A DNA stretch of 36,086 bases from NCBI GenBank assembly GCA_021157925.1, contig JAGGVR010000076.1, positions 1-36,086 on the forward strand. The letters are read 5' to 3'. Below the pieces are notes generated by a model. It worked only from the letters and a program-made list of their open reading frames with translations. It ran no database searches and was not told where the DNA came from. This document shows, piece after piece, positions 7,626 through 15,010 of this stretch (position 1 is the stretch's first letter; each line of letters starts with the position of its first letter). A program made the translations under genes and the position numbers. The DNA comes from Staphylothermus sp. Its GTDB lineage: Archaea > Thermoproteota > Thermoprotei_A > Sulfolobales > Desulfurococcaceae.

Positions 7626-8774
7626 TTGAATAAAGCCTGTTCAGTAATATTTCTCTCCTTATTACTAATTCTAGGATCATTATATAGTAGTATAGTTCAT
7701 GCTGTTAACAGTAGCGATTATTATATTAAGTACTCGCTAGAAATGAGTATTTATAATCCGTCCATGAATATGAAATACGAACTCAAAGCACTTCTAACGA
7801 CAAAGCTATCCCTACTAGAAAATAATACAGTCAAATACACAGTATTTATTGAAAGAATCGAATCAAAGGAAATACGAGGAAACCAGACAAGCACTTCAAC
7901 CACAACACCGTTTAATGAGAACGATTCAAACTTCACTATCAACATACACTATGATTATGAACAGTTATACGAGACAGGATTTTCTAACGGCGGTGTCCTT
8001 TATCCCATATTAGGAACTAATCTCTATAACACAGCGTTATTTACTAAATTTTATAATATGAGTTACCAAGGAATAGAAAGATACAAAGATGCACCGGTCC
8101 ATGTTTTCAAGTACAAGCTAGAATATACAATACCTTATATAATCTATAATTTAACAATATTGTCTGAAGGCGAATACTATATAGACACAGTATTCTTACA
8201 GCCACTCTACTATCGTTCAGAATCGGTTCTGAGCAATGGAAACATAAATATTACATTATCCCTTCTCCTCGAGACTATAGAAACTAACTTACCACAGAAC
8301 GGAGTATATGGTTATGAAAAAACTGAAAACATAGAATTATTAGCAGGCGGTCTCCCTAACGCGAATATCTTGGTAAATGGAAATAAAGGAAGTAGTATGA
8401 TCAATATAACTAACATGGGCACAGAACCTGGCTACTTAATAATAATGTATAAGAGTAGCGCGAAAACTCTCGCAACTACGCCAATAATACCCCAGGAAAA
8501 ATATAGAGTAATCTATCTAGCTCCTGCTGATACCAAAAACATTGATCTAGGAATAATACTGGACAAAGACATATCGTTAAAAACGAGTACTATATCTATA
8601 GTCTCTAACAATGTAAACTGGCTTGAGATCGGAGGATTAGCGATCATAGCAGTAGCAATTGTGTCGATCACATATGCTTATTACAAGAAAAAATCCAACA
8701 TTAATACAAATAAAAATGTAGAAGAACACCTCCAAGAAGAAACAAGTGTTAATGAAAACAATACAGCTTACTAA
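7626..8774 (+). CDS. Secreted, C-terminally membrane-anchored protein of unknown function
   Basis: The 382 residues begin with a signal peptide (hydrophobic SVIFLSLLLILGSLYSSIVHA). A roughly 300-residue extracellular part follows, rich in Asn, Thr, Ser and Tyr, with many N-x-S/T sites. One C-terminal membrane helix (LEIGGLAIIAVAIVSITYAYY) precedes KKK and a charged cytoplasmic tail of about 25 residues. This is a common layout for archaeal surface proteins; I do not recognise a domain. The start is TTG 7626 with GGTG at 7612-7615. A short inverted repeat (ACCATAT 7590-7596, ATATGGT 7608-7614) spans the promoter and the ribosome-binding site. Confidence 0.75.
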   Translation: MNKACSVIFLSLLLILGSLYSSIVHAVNSSDYYIKYSLEMSIYNPSMNMKYELKALLTTKLSLLENNTVKYTVFIERIESKEIRGNQTSTSTTTPFNENDSNFTINIHYDYEQLYETGFSNGGVLYPILGTNLYNTALFTKFYNMSYQGIERYKDAPVHVFKYKLEYTIPYIIYNLTILSEGEYYIDTVFLQPLYYRSESVLSNGNINITLSLLLETIETNLPQNGVYGYEKTENIELLAGGLPNANILVNGNKGSSMINITNMGTEPGYLIIMYKSSAKTLATTPIIPQEKYRVIYLAPADTKNIDLGIILDKDISLKTSTISIVSNNVNWLEIGGLAIIAVAIVSITYAYYKKKSNINTNKNVEEHLQEETSVNENNTAY

Positions 8775-8862
8775 ATAATTTTTAACCCATTCGTCAACAA
8801 TGTTTTCTTTTATTAAGTCTCATTATATAAAATTATCTTGTAGAAAAGGGTGGTAAAAACAT

Positions 8863-9075
8863 ATGTCAAAGAATAAAGACTACCCTGAAGTAACGAAACT
8901 TTTAGACGAAGCGATCAATATTATTGATAAAATTTCGTCTTTCATATCAAGGATCGAACCAAACAAGAAGGTTGAAAGAGGTATTTTATTCCAATTGTAT
9001 CAGAACACTGTTTTACTTAGGGAGAAAATTGTCGAAGCTAGGATGAAATCTTTATCCATGAATGCTAAAGAATAA
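8863..9075 (+). CDS. Small helical protein of unknown function
   Basis: The 70-residue protein is mostly amphipathic helix (PEVTKLLDEAINIIDKISSF, then KVERGILFQLYQNTVLLREK), suggesting a two-helix or oligomeric bundle. There is no known domain. A TATA-like sequence (about 8823-8831) and a GGGTGG ribosome-binding site before the ATG support expression. It is not close enough to its neighbours to be clearly in an operon. Confidence 0.6.
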   Translation: MSKNKDYPEVTKLLDEAINIIDKISSFISRIEPNKKVERGILFQLYQNTVLLREKIVEARMKSLSMNAKE

Positions 9076-9141
9076 TATTACATCATTTAACGATCTAGAC
9101 TCTCATTCTTTATTCCTAGGAAATAATTTTGTTGTTTAAGT

Positions 9142-9165
9142 TTTTATGCCAAAAGTTGCATAAAA
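9142..9165. promoter_or_regulatory. Inverted repeat at the promoter of a small gene
   Basis: TTTTATGC (9142-9149) and GCATAAAA (9158-9165) are perfect 8-bp arms with an 8-bp spacer. They lie directly upstream of the start at 9170 and just after an AT-rich TTTAAG that may be the TATA box. Position and symmetry suggest an operator; a hairpin at the transcript's 5' end is less likely because transcription would start inside it. Confidence 0.4.
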
Positions 9166-9169
9166 GGAA

Positions 9170-9451
9170 ATGGGTATTAAAATGCCGGAGAGATATGTGA
9201 TCGTAAAGATCTCAGATAATACTCCTAGAAGGATAAAATATAGACTATTAAAATTGTTACAAGGCACAACAGTTACAATTAATAATAGGAGATATAGGTC
9301 TAGGGGATTGGTTGATAAATACAATGGTATAAAACTTTGTCCGAGAACGTATCTTATTCCCTTTGATAAGGTTGAGTCTTTTCTTAAAGAAGTATCTTTA
9401 AAAGGGTTCGATAAGTATCTAGAGACAATTACTACTTGTATATTCTCATAA
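9170..9451 (+). CDS. Small basic protein of unknown function
   Basis: The 93-residue protein has a strand-rich N-terminus (ERYVIVKISDNTPRRIKY) and is strongly basic in the middle. Two cysteines are far apart, at residues of KLCPRT and TTCIFS. No family is recognised. An internal ATG at 9182 (PERYVIVK) is an equally good start. The thioredoxin-like gene follows after 25 bases in the same direction, so they may be co-transcribed. Confidence 0.6.
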   Translation: MGIKMPERYVIVKISDNTPRRIKYRLLKLLQGTTVTINNRRYRSRGLVDKYNGIKLCPRTYLIPFDKVESFLKEVSLKGFDKYLETITTCIFS

Positions 9452-9476
9452 TCCTTATATTATAGGTGATAACATA

Positions 9477-10019
9477 ATGGAGGATAAAGAACTACTTGAC
9501 CTATTAGAAAAAATAGCTACTAGAATCATTAAGCAGAGGAGTAATAAAATGGAGGAGGAATCGGTTAAGAGAATAGAGGTAGATATGGTAGGTGTTGATT
9601 CTCCTCATGGAATATATATCTATGATCCTAGTAAGGATAAATGGGTACTTGTCCGCACAAAAGGGGAATACTTCAAACCCGATAAGGACGGTTACTATGT
9701 CATTTATTTCGATAATACAAGATGTCCGGCTTGTAGAATATATGATCTAGCATGGTATCCATATGTTAAACTAATAGGTTCCGGGCTAGAAAACACGTAT
9801 TTTGTCGTAATCTTATGTGATTGGTTCGCTAGAGAATGTAAGTCCGAAGCCGCAAAGAAGAGCTTCGAGCATTACGATATACATGCATCACCAACGACGC
9901 TCTTGATCTATGTAGAAAACGGTGAAATCAAAGACATAGAGAAGATCGAGGGATCTAAACCATTAGACAAGTTAGCTGAAATCATAGACAAGTTTATTAA
10001 GAAACATAAAAAATCTTGA
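9477..10019 (+). CDS. Thioredoxin-fold protein with CPAC motif
   Basis: The protein has 180 residues. The thioredoxin fold starts near residue 75: YYVIYFDNTRCPACRIYDLA contains the redox pair CxxC, followed by YFVVILCDWF. The cis-proline loop ASPTTLLIYVENGEI and a final helix complete the fold. The first 70 residues are a helical and strand extension, unusual for a simple thioredoxin. No signal peptide is visible, so it should act in the cytosol as a disulfide reductase or oxidase; the partner is unknown. The start is well supported by GGTGAT six bases before the ATG. It is convergent with moaB, 10 bases apart. Confidence 0.82.
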   Translation: MEDKELLDLLEKIATRIIKQRSNKMEEESVKRIEVDMVGVDSPHGIYIYDPSKDKWVLVRTKGEYFKPDKDGYYVIYFDNTRCPACRIYDLAWYPYVKLIGSGLENTYFVVILCDWFARECKSEAAKKSFEHYDIHASPTTLLIYVENGEIKDIEKIEGSKPLDKLAEIIDKFIKKHKKS

Positions 10020-10029
10020 ATAAAGCATC

Positions 10030-10530
10030 TTACTTATGTGATATTTTATGTTCCCCCTCAAATCTCTTAGCTTCTTCATACAAATGATCAATTATTTCAA
10101 TAATTATTTTTAATCCGAGTTTAACAGCATTAACTGAACCAGGTAAAACTATTGCAATTCTTCCATCGGGTAATATGTATAGCTCGGATCTGGAGATTAT
10201 TCCTCTGAACCCTATTTCTTTGTATGATAAGTATCTAAATAATTCTCCAAATCCAGGAATTTTCCTCCAAGCTAGAGCTTCTATAGTATCGATAGTTATG
10301 TCTCTAGGACTAGGCCCTGTTCCTCCTATGAACAATAGTATACCTGATTTTGCTGTTCTAATTACTTTTACAATCTCCTTAGCACTGTTTGGAATTATTA
10401 TTTTCTCAATGATTGTATAACCATTTTCTTCGAGAGTATTCTTTGCTATTTCTCCGCTTACATCTTTCTTTAATCCTTTATAGACTGAATCGCTAACAAC
10501 TACTATGGTAAAATTAGGTTTGTTTGTCAC
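10030..10530 (-). CDS. moaB: Molybdenum/tungsten cofactor biosynthesis protein MoaB (molybdopterin adenylyltransferase family)
   Basis: The 166-residue MogA/MoaB-fold protein shows the GGTGPSPRDITIDTIEALA loop typical of the family near residue 65. VVVSDSVYKG is at the N-terminus and ALPGS-like IVLPGSVNAVKLGL near the end. It adenylylates molybdopterin before metal insertion; in hyperthermophilic archaea the metal is often tungsten for ferredoxin-dependent aldehyde oxidoreductases. The start is GTG, and its GTGA overlaps the stop of the preceding cytidylyltransferase gene by four bases. It therefore appears to be the last gene of the di-myo-inositol phosphate operon. That placement is odd, because no biochemical link is known. 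Confidence 0.88.
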   Translation of the reverse strand: MTNKPNFTIVVVSDSVYKGLKKDVSGEIAKNTLEENGYTIIEKIIIPNSAKEIVKVIRTAKSGILLFIGGTGPSPRDITIDTIEALAWRKIPGFGELFRYLSYKEIGFRGIISRSELYILPDGRIAIVLPGSVNAVKLGLKIIIEIIDHLYEEAKRFEGEHKISHK

Positions 10531-11318
10531 AATTTCTTCACCTGCGTATACCTCGAAGAATTAATTAGTTTTTCATACTTTATAATTATGTTTCTCATTT
10601 CTTTTCTAAGTAGTATCTCTAAATCATCAAATGTGTCAAGGTCTTTCCAAATATATTGTTTAGTAAAGGGTTGTACATATGCTAATATATTCTTATTACC
10701 AATTATATCTGATAGTTTAATTGGTTCTTCTTCATTAAACAATCTTATGAACTTGTATGGATTCTTTATGAGAAAGAGACCTGTATCTATATAATTATAT
10801 TTAGTTAATTGTTTCCCTATCTCAATAACTATGTATTTGTCATTGGCTTGTATTTTTGTTGCTTCATTTATATCTACAAGCATCGGCTGTGGATCCCCTA
10901 ATACTATTATGTCTCCATCATATGTACACTTTAATAATTCTGAAGGCATGTCGGGATCAAATATGTGATCAGATACTGAGAGAAAAACTGGATCATTCTT
11001 AGAGTATTTGATCAAATGCTTTAAACCTATTATCATAGTGTTTCCATTGAAGCTGTTAGGATATGGATTAAAGGTTATCTCGTACACGTATCCTAATAGT
11101 TTGCTATGGTATTTTAGGACCTTGTCAATTTTATCCATTATTACCGGATTTGTTACTATAAGGAAGAATTCTACTCCAATATTCCATAGCCCGGTTATGG
11201 GATATAGGAATAGTTCTATAGAATTTATCCTAATGAATTGCTTTGCTACAACTCCTAATATATGGTTTATTCGTGTACCAATGCCGGCGGTTAAGATTAT
11301 TGCGTATTTTTTCTTCAT
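10527..11318 (-). CDS. CTP:inositol-1-phosphate cytidylyltransferase (probable)
   Basis: This 263-residue sugar-nucleotidyltransferase-fold protein opens with AIILTAGIGTRINHILGVVAK, a variant of the nucleotide-binding LAAGxGTR...PK motif. It has VFLSVSDHIFDPDM for the metal-binding aspartate and DTGLFLIKN later. The SDHIFDP stretch and the neighbours identify it as the enzyme making CDP-inositol from CTP and inositol 1-phosphate. This is the first committed step to di-myo-inositol 1,1'-phosphate. In many hyperthermophiles the activity is the N-terminal half of a fusion with the membrane phosphotransferase; here it is a separate gene 4 bases after that partner. The substrate is inferred from the operon. 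Confidence 0.82.
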   Translation of the reverse strand: MKKKYAIILTAGIGTRINHILGVVAKQFIRINSIELFLYPITGLWNIGVEFFLIVTNPVIMDKIDKVLKYHSKLLGYVYEITFNPYPNSFNGNTMIIGLKHLIKYSKNDPVFLSVSDHIFDPDMPSELLKCTYDGDIIVLGDPQPMLVDINEATKIQANDKYIVIEIGKQLTKYNYIDTGLFLIKNPYKFIRLFNEEEPIKLSDIIGNKNILAYVQPFTKQYIWKDLDTFDDLEILLRKEMRNIIIKYEKLINSSRYTQVKKL

Positions 11319-11322
11319 AGTT

Positions 11323-12000
11323 TCACCAATAGATCTTTTTATGTAGAACGGTAAATGTTCTTATGAGTACATATATTAGTTGTAATAATGTTAATACGGT
11401 GACAATTAAAATTGATATTATCATGTTAATTGGGAGGACTATGAACGATATTGCTAGAAGAAATAGTCTAAGATCCCTTCCAATATACATTCTTGGTTTA
11501 AGCAATTGTATTTTTATGCCTAGGCTTGCCTCTCCTCTTGCATGAATATAACTTACCATGAGAGAGGAAAACAGTAATAGTTCTGCTAGTATTATGATAT
11601 ATAATGGTTCTATGAAATAATTGTTTTTGAGCACTAGTATCGTATAGGAAATTATGATTAATGCATCAACTATTCTATCCATTACCGAGTCTAAGAATGC
11701 ACCTTCTCTGCTTGTTCTATTGGTTATTCTTGCGTATTCTCCATCGACTCCGTCTATTATGCTTGTTAATTGTATCAATAATCCACCTATTATGGGAGAA
11801 TAATAGGCTATTATTGAGGATATTATTCCAATTATCGTGGTTATTAATGTAATCGAATTCGGTGATACTGATATGTTCCTATTTATTAAAAAACATGTTA
11901 TTCTTATCGATATCTTTCTATTAATGTATCGCGAGATAATACCATCTGTCTCTTTGACAAGAGCTCTATAGGCATCTCTCGGATTACATATACCTCTCAT
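11323..12000 (-). CDS. CDP-alcohol phosphatidyltransferase, probable di-myo-inositol-phosphate phosphate synthase
   Basis: An integral membrane protein with the CDP-alcohol phosphotransferase signature DGVDGEYARITNRTSREGAFLDSVMDR, which fits D-G-x2-A-R-x8-G-x3-D-x3-D. Several hydrophobic helices surround it. It would join CDP-inositol to inositol 1-phosphate, giving phosphorylated di-myo-inositol phosphate that a phosphatase then finishes. I place the start at ATG 12000, whose ATGA overlaps the ino1 stop and suggests translational coupling. An ATG at 12018 would add six residues (MAWDKR) and overlap ino1 by 22 bases. The short cytosolic N-terminus shows that the cytidylyltransferase domain is not fused. 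Confidence 0.84.
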   Translation of the reverse strand: MRGICNPRDAYRALVKETDGIISRYINRKISIRITCFLINRNISVSPNSITLITTIIGIISSIIAYYSPIIGGLLIQLTSIIDGVDGEYARITNRTSREGAFLDSVMDRIVDALIIISYTILVLKNNYFIEPLYIIILAELLLFSSLMVSYIHARGEASLGIKIQLLKPRMYIGRDLRLFLLAISFIVLPINMIISILIVTVLTLLQLIYVLIRTFTVLHKKIYW

Positions 12001-13133
12001 CCTTTTATCCCAAGCCATTCAAGTAGTTTATCATATGCTTTTGTCTTTGCTATTGACTTTGCTTCTTTGGGTCCTGGGTTTTTCATGTAAAATGCATTAA
12101 TAGGATATATTGTGCCGTATTCTTTTTTATCTAAAGCTATTTTTGCAAGCCTTACAAGGTCTACTAGCAATCCTGCAAGTGCTGGGCTATCATTTATTCT
12201 TGCCACTACATATAATTCGTCTTTGAAATTATTAAAGCTAATATACTCTATGATCATTGCTACGAATTTCTTGTCTCCAAGTGGTGGTAGGTAGCCTGTT
12301 GGTTTAATATAGTTAGGTACATTGTATTCTAGAATATCTTCCACGATACTGCTCTTTGTCTTTTTCTTCATGATGTTTCTCTCGGGCATGTCTAGTGCTA
12401 GGAAATCAGTATTGCCGCCTATATTGAATTGTGCTATCTCTAGTACTCTCCGGTTTCTTTCCCTTAAGTGTTCTAATAGATCAGCTGTTAAAGGCGTTGC
12501 TCCTGTTGCTCCATCATCACCAAATATTATTGCTTTACTCTCTTTATAGAGCTCTACAAAGCCCGGATCATTAGCTATTGGTGTAGGAATAGCATTGATG
12601 AATACCGAGGACTTTGTTTCTCTAGAATATTTTGCTACAGCATATGCGTATGCTTGGCTTGCCGATAATTTTTTGTTCATAAGGGCTTTTTCTATATTTT
12701 CTATAATATATAATTCGTTAGCGGGCTCCGTTGTTATCACATTTATGAATACATCTGGTTTGAGAGCTTTCCATTCATTTACTAGTTCATTTATTGCATT
12801 CAATAGTCCCTTTTCTTCTTCAAGTCCCTCAACTTTAAATGGTAATCCCTTCATGCTTCCAAGATGGATACCTTTCTTAACGACTATGTCTTTTAATTGA
12901 CTCGGTATGTTTGAATTTTCAAATACTTCTTTTGCTATATCATATAGTGTTTTACCTATCTTCTTAGTATCAACGTCATAAGATCCAACTATTTCCAATT
13001 CATCGTATTTTACGGGGATCTTATCACTCAATGGCACTCCATAATCTGGTATTTCTCCGTTCTTGAGTTTTTCAAGTCCTACAGCGAAATGTGTTGCGAC
13101 TAAACCTTGTCCGAATATAATTATTCTTACCAC
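11997..13133 (-). CDS. ino1: Inositol-1-phosphate synthase
   Basis: It converts glucose 6-phosphate to inositol 1-phosphate with NAD+. The 378 residues contain an N-terminal dinucleotide-binding loop (IIIFGQGLVATHFAVGLEKL), GEIPDYGVPLSDKI and EIVGSYDVDTKKIG. The active-site region reads GDDGATGATPLTADLLEHL with QFNIGGNTDFLAL. The conserved lysine-rich end includes KPTGYLPPLGDKKF, SFNNFKDEL, INDSPALAGLLVDLVRL and NAFYMKNPGP. The GDDGATGATP form matches the archaeal type known from Archaeoglobus, as I recall it. The start is GTG 13133, with a near-perfect AGAGGTGATC ribosome-binding site at 13139-13148. It is the first gene of the operon, with its TATA box at 13209-13217. Confidence 0.93.
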   Translation of the reverse strand: MVRIIIFGQGLVATHFAVGLEKLKNGEIPDYGVPLSDKIPVKYDELEIVGSYDVDTKKIGKTLYDIAKEVFENSNIPSQLKDIVVKKGIHLGSMKGLPFKVEGLEEEKGLLNAINELVNEWKALKPDVFINVITTEPANELYIIENIEKALMNKKLSASQAYAYAVAKYSRETKSSVFINAIPTPIANDPGFVELYKESKAIIFGDDGATGATPLTADLLEHLRERNRRVLEIAQFNIGGNTDFLALDMPERNIMKKKTKSSIVEDILEYNVPNYIKPTGYLPPLGDKKFVAMIIEYISFNNFKDELYVVARINDSPALAGLLVDLVRLAKIALDKKEYGTIYPINAFYMKNPGPKEAKSIAKTKAYDKLLEWLGIKG

Positions 13134-13179
13134 TTAGGATCACCTCTGGATATGTTCTTATGTAGCGATCAATTATGAG

Positions 13180-13217
13180 AAGCCGGGTTGGGGATCTATA
13201 ATATCATCTAAATATAA
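13180..13217 (-). promoter_or_regulatory. Promoter of the di-myo-inositol phosphate operon with GC-rich operator candidate
   Basis: On the minus strand TTATATTTA (13217-13209) is a good TATA box about 80 bases before the ino1 start, so transcription should begin near 13187. Exactly there, 13180-13193 reads AAGCCGGGTTGGGG on the plus strand. The same 14 bases occur on the minus strand at the start of the padR gene (13597-13584). The first ten bases are nearly palindromic (AAGCCGGGTT against AACCCGGCTT). In such AT-rich surroundings this is a strong operator candidate. Confidence 0.6.
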
Positions 13218-13268
13218 CGCACATACCATGAAATTGTAAATATGGAGTAGTTGAACGTATATGATCTA

Positions 13269-13589
13269 TTATTTGAGTTTTTGAAAGATATTTTCTAATA
13301 GTTTTATTCCTTCGCGGTATGCTTCTAATCCCTTATCAGTTAATCTGTACAGTGTCTCGTTGTCTCTCGTGATTTTTTCTAGCAATCCCTCTCTAGTCAT
13401 TCTATATATTACTCCATAGACAGTTATTGAGCGTGTTTTTATCCCGAACTTTGTTCTTAGTAGTTTTCTTGCATCATAGGCTTTGATTTCTTTGTATTCA
13501 ATTAATATTTTTATAATGTAGATCCATAGGTTTTCTATTGTAAGTTTCCTTTTTAGCCTAGTTAGAGCTTTAAGTTCTTTATCCCCCAA
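13269..13589 (-). CDS. PadR-family transcriptional regulator
   Basis: The 106-residue winged-helix protein has the PadR pattern. IENLWIYIIKILIEYKEIKAYDARKLLRTKFG forms the first helices, TRSITVYGVIYRMTREGLLEKI the recognition helix and start of the wing, and NETLYRLTDKGLEAYREGIK the wing end and dimerisation helix. The start is a TTG at 13589, about 8 bases after the predicted transcript start, so translation is nearly leaderless. It lies directly upstream of ino1 in the same direction, 135 bases apart, and each gene has its own TATA box. A 14-bp motif shared by the two promoters suggests that it regulates itself and the inositol-phosphate operon; this is inferred. Confidence 0.85.
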   Translation of the reverse strand: MGDKELKALTRLKRKLTIENLWIYIIKILIEYKEIKAYDARKLLRTKFGIKTRSITVYGVIYRMTREGLLEKITRDNETLYRLTDKGLEAYREGIKLLENIFQKLK

Positions 13590-13657
13590 CCCGGCTTACC
13601 AATCCTTATTTTTCACAAAATATATTTTTGATAAAAAATATTTTTCGCAAAAAATAT
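13584..13657 (-). promoter_or_regulatory. padR promoter with shared GC-rich motif and two AT-rich direct repeats
   Basis: AAGCCGGGTTGGGG lies at 13597-13584 on the minus strand, overlapping the predicted transcript start and the TTG start codon. Upstream is a TATA box, AAAATATATTTT (13617-13628). Two 19-bp direct repeats, TATTTTTCACAAAATATAT (13607-13625) and TATTTTTCGCAAAAAATAT (13639-13657) on the plus strand, match at 17 of 19 positions and are 32 bases apart, about three helical turns. The first covers the TATA box. Autoregulatory operators are likely. Confidence 0.5.
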
Positions 13658-13676
13658 TGAAACAATAACATGGATT

Positions 13677-14987
13677 TTATGGAACAATTCTTGTCCTATC
13701 TCTTACAAATATTATTGCTTCTCTAATGTTTTCTAAGTTTAGCATTTTCATCATTAATCTCTCAATACCTAGTCCGAAACCTCCATGTGGTGGCATACTG
13801 TATTTAAAAGCTTCGAGGTAGAACTCGAAATTCTCTGGATTAAGCCCTTTGTCTTTCATAGCCTCAATTAGTTTATAGTATCTGTGTTCCCTCTGTCCAC
13901 CACTTGCTATTTCTAAGCCTTTATAGTCTAGATCGAATTTCCTGGTATGGTAACCATCTTCTTCTCTCATATAGTAGAATCCTGTTGCTTTCCATGGAAA
14001 ACCTACTATGAAATAGATCTTGTAGCCTTTCTCAGCCATGATCTCTCCAAGCTTTTTTTCGGCGGCGTCGGTGAGGTCTTCTCCTTCGGGTATTTCTATT
14101 CCCTCGGATCTAAGCATATCTACTGCTTCTTCAAATTTTATTCTCTTAAATGGGTGTGTCAGCCTTTCTATTTCTATTCCTAAAACTTCTTGTTCTTCTA
14201 CATAGTTTTCTCTTAAGTAGTCTGTTATGTAACATACTAGTTCTTCAAGAGTTTTCATAACATCTTCTACTCCATTAATAAAGCCTTGCTCAGCATCTAT
14301 TCCCCACGACTCGTTCAGGTGTCGCGTAGTATTGAATTTCTCTGCTCTGAAGTAGGGCGTTATTTCGAAAACTCTAGGCAAACCAGTCATCAAGATCTGT
14401 TTGTAAAGCTGAGGGCTTTGGCTGAGATAAGCTTCTTGCTCAAAATACTTTACTGGAAACAGTGTTGCTCCTCCCTCAGCTCCTGTAGCCACGATTTTCG
14501 GTGTATGTACTTCAATGAATCCTTTATCAATGAAATATTTCCTAGCAGCTTCGATTATACCAGCTCTTATTCTGAATATAGCTTTTTCCACGGGATTCCT
14601 TAATAACAAATATCTGTACTTGATCCTGGTATCTAAGAGTGTTGGTACTTTGCCAACGGTGTCTACTGGGAGAGGCTTTAGTGGCTCACTATATATAACT
14701 ATTGATTTAGCAATATATTCTACTCCTCTCTTACTCCTCTGGACTGGGGAAACTTCTCCTTCAAAACAAAGAGCAGTTCCAATATCGAGTTTTCGTGCTT
14801 TTTCATATAATTCTGGTTCGCGGTCTTTCTTTAACACTATAACGCTTGGCTTAACGCTGGTATCCCCACTTATTTCGATAATTACTACTTTACCAACCAC
14901 CTTTTTCCTGATAATCCATCCACATATTCTCAAAACGCCATACCCCGAAAACCAGTTGGCATTATCTATTACGCTAGAATAAACCAT
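13677..14987 (-). CDS. aspS: Aspartyl-tRNA synthetase, archaeal type
   Basis: A class II synthetase that charges tRNA with aspartate. The N-terminal 100 residues are an OB-fold anticodon-binding domain (GYGVLRICGWIIRKK). The catalytic core has GFIEVHTPKIVATGAEGGA, YLSQSPQLYKQ, motif 2 EITPYFRAEKFNTTRHLNE, FDLDYKGLEIASGGQREH and motif 3 GGFGLGIERLMM. The ending FVRDRTRIVP resembles the usual PRDRxRLTP of archaeal AspRS. The 436 residues match the archaeal form lacking the bacterial insertion. Whether it also charges tRNA-Asn cannot be read here. A TATA-like AATATTTATATAA (14994-15006) is unusually close to the ATG, so the true start may lie further in, for example at TTG 14933. Confidence 0.92.
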   Translation of the reverse strand: MVYSSVIDNANWFSGYGVLRICGWIIRKKVVGKVVIIEISGDTSVKPSVIVLKKDREPELYEKARKLDIGTALCFEGEVSPVQRSKRGVEYIAKSIVIYSEPLKPLPVDTVGKVPTLLDTRIKYRYLLLRNPVEKAIFRIRAGIIEAARKYFIDKGFIEVHTPKIVATGAEGGATLFPVKYFEQEAYLSQSPQLYKQILMTGLPRVFEITPYFRAEKFNTTRHLNESWGIDAEQGFINGVEDVMKTLEELVCYITDYLRENYVEEQEVLGIEIERLTHPFKRIKFEEAVDMLRSEGIEIPEGEDLTDAAEKKLGEIMAEKGYKIYFIVGFPWKATGFYYMREEDGYHTRKFDLDYKGLEIASGGQREHRYYKLIEAMKDKGLNPENFEFYLEAFKYSMPPHGGFGLGIERLMMKMLNLENIREAIIFVRDRTRIVP

Positions 14988-15010
14988 GTATATTATATAA
15001 ATATTGTCAA

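Noticed and set aside
12595-12900. Plus-strand frame of 101 codons opposite ino1
   Set aside because: Antisense to a conserved enzyme, and without a start signal.
14515-14982. Plus-strand frame of 155 codons opposite aspS
   Set aside because: It is the antisense shadow of the well-supported aspS gene, with no family features, and would lie inside the catalytic and anticodon domains.
13677-14987. aspS as an asparaginyl-tRNA synthetase
   Set aside because: The catalytic motifs (FRAEKFNTTRHLNE, ASGGQREH, final RDRTRIVP) follow the AspRS pattern more closely than AsnRS.
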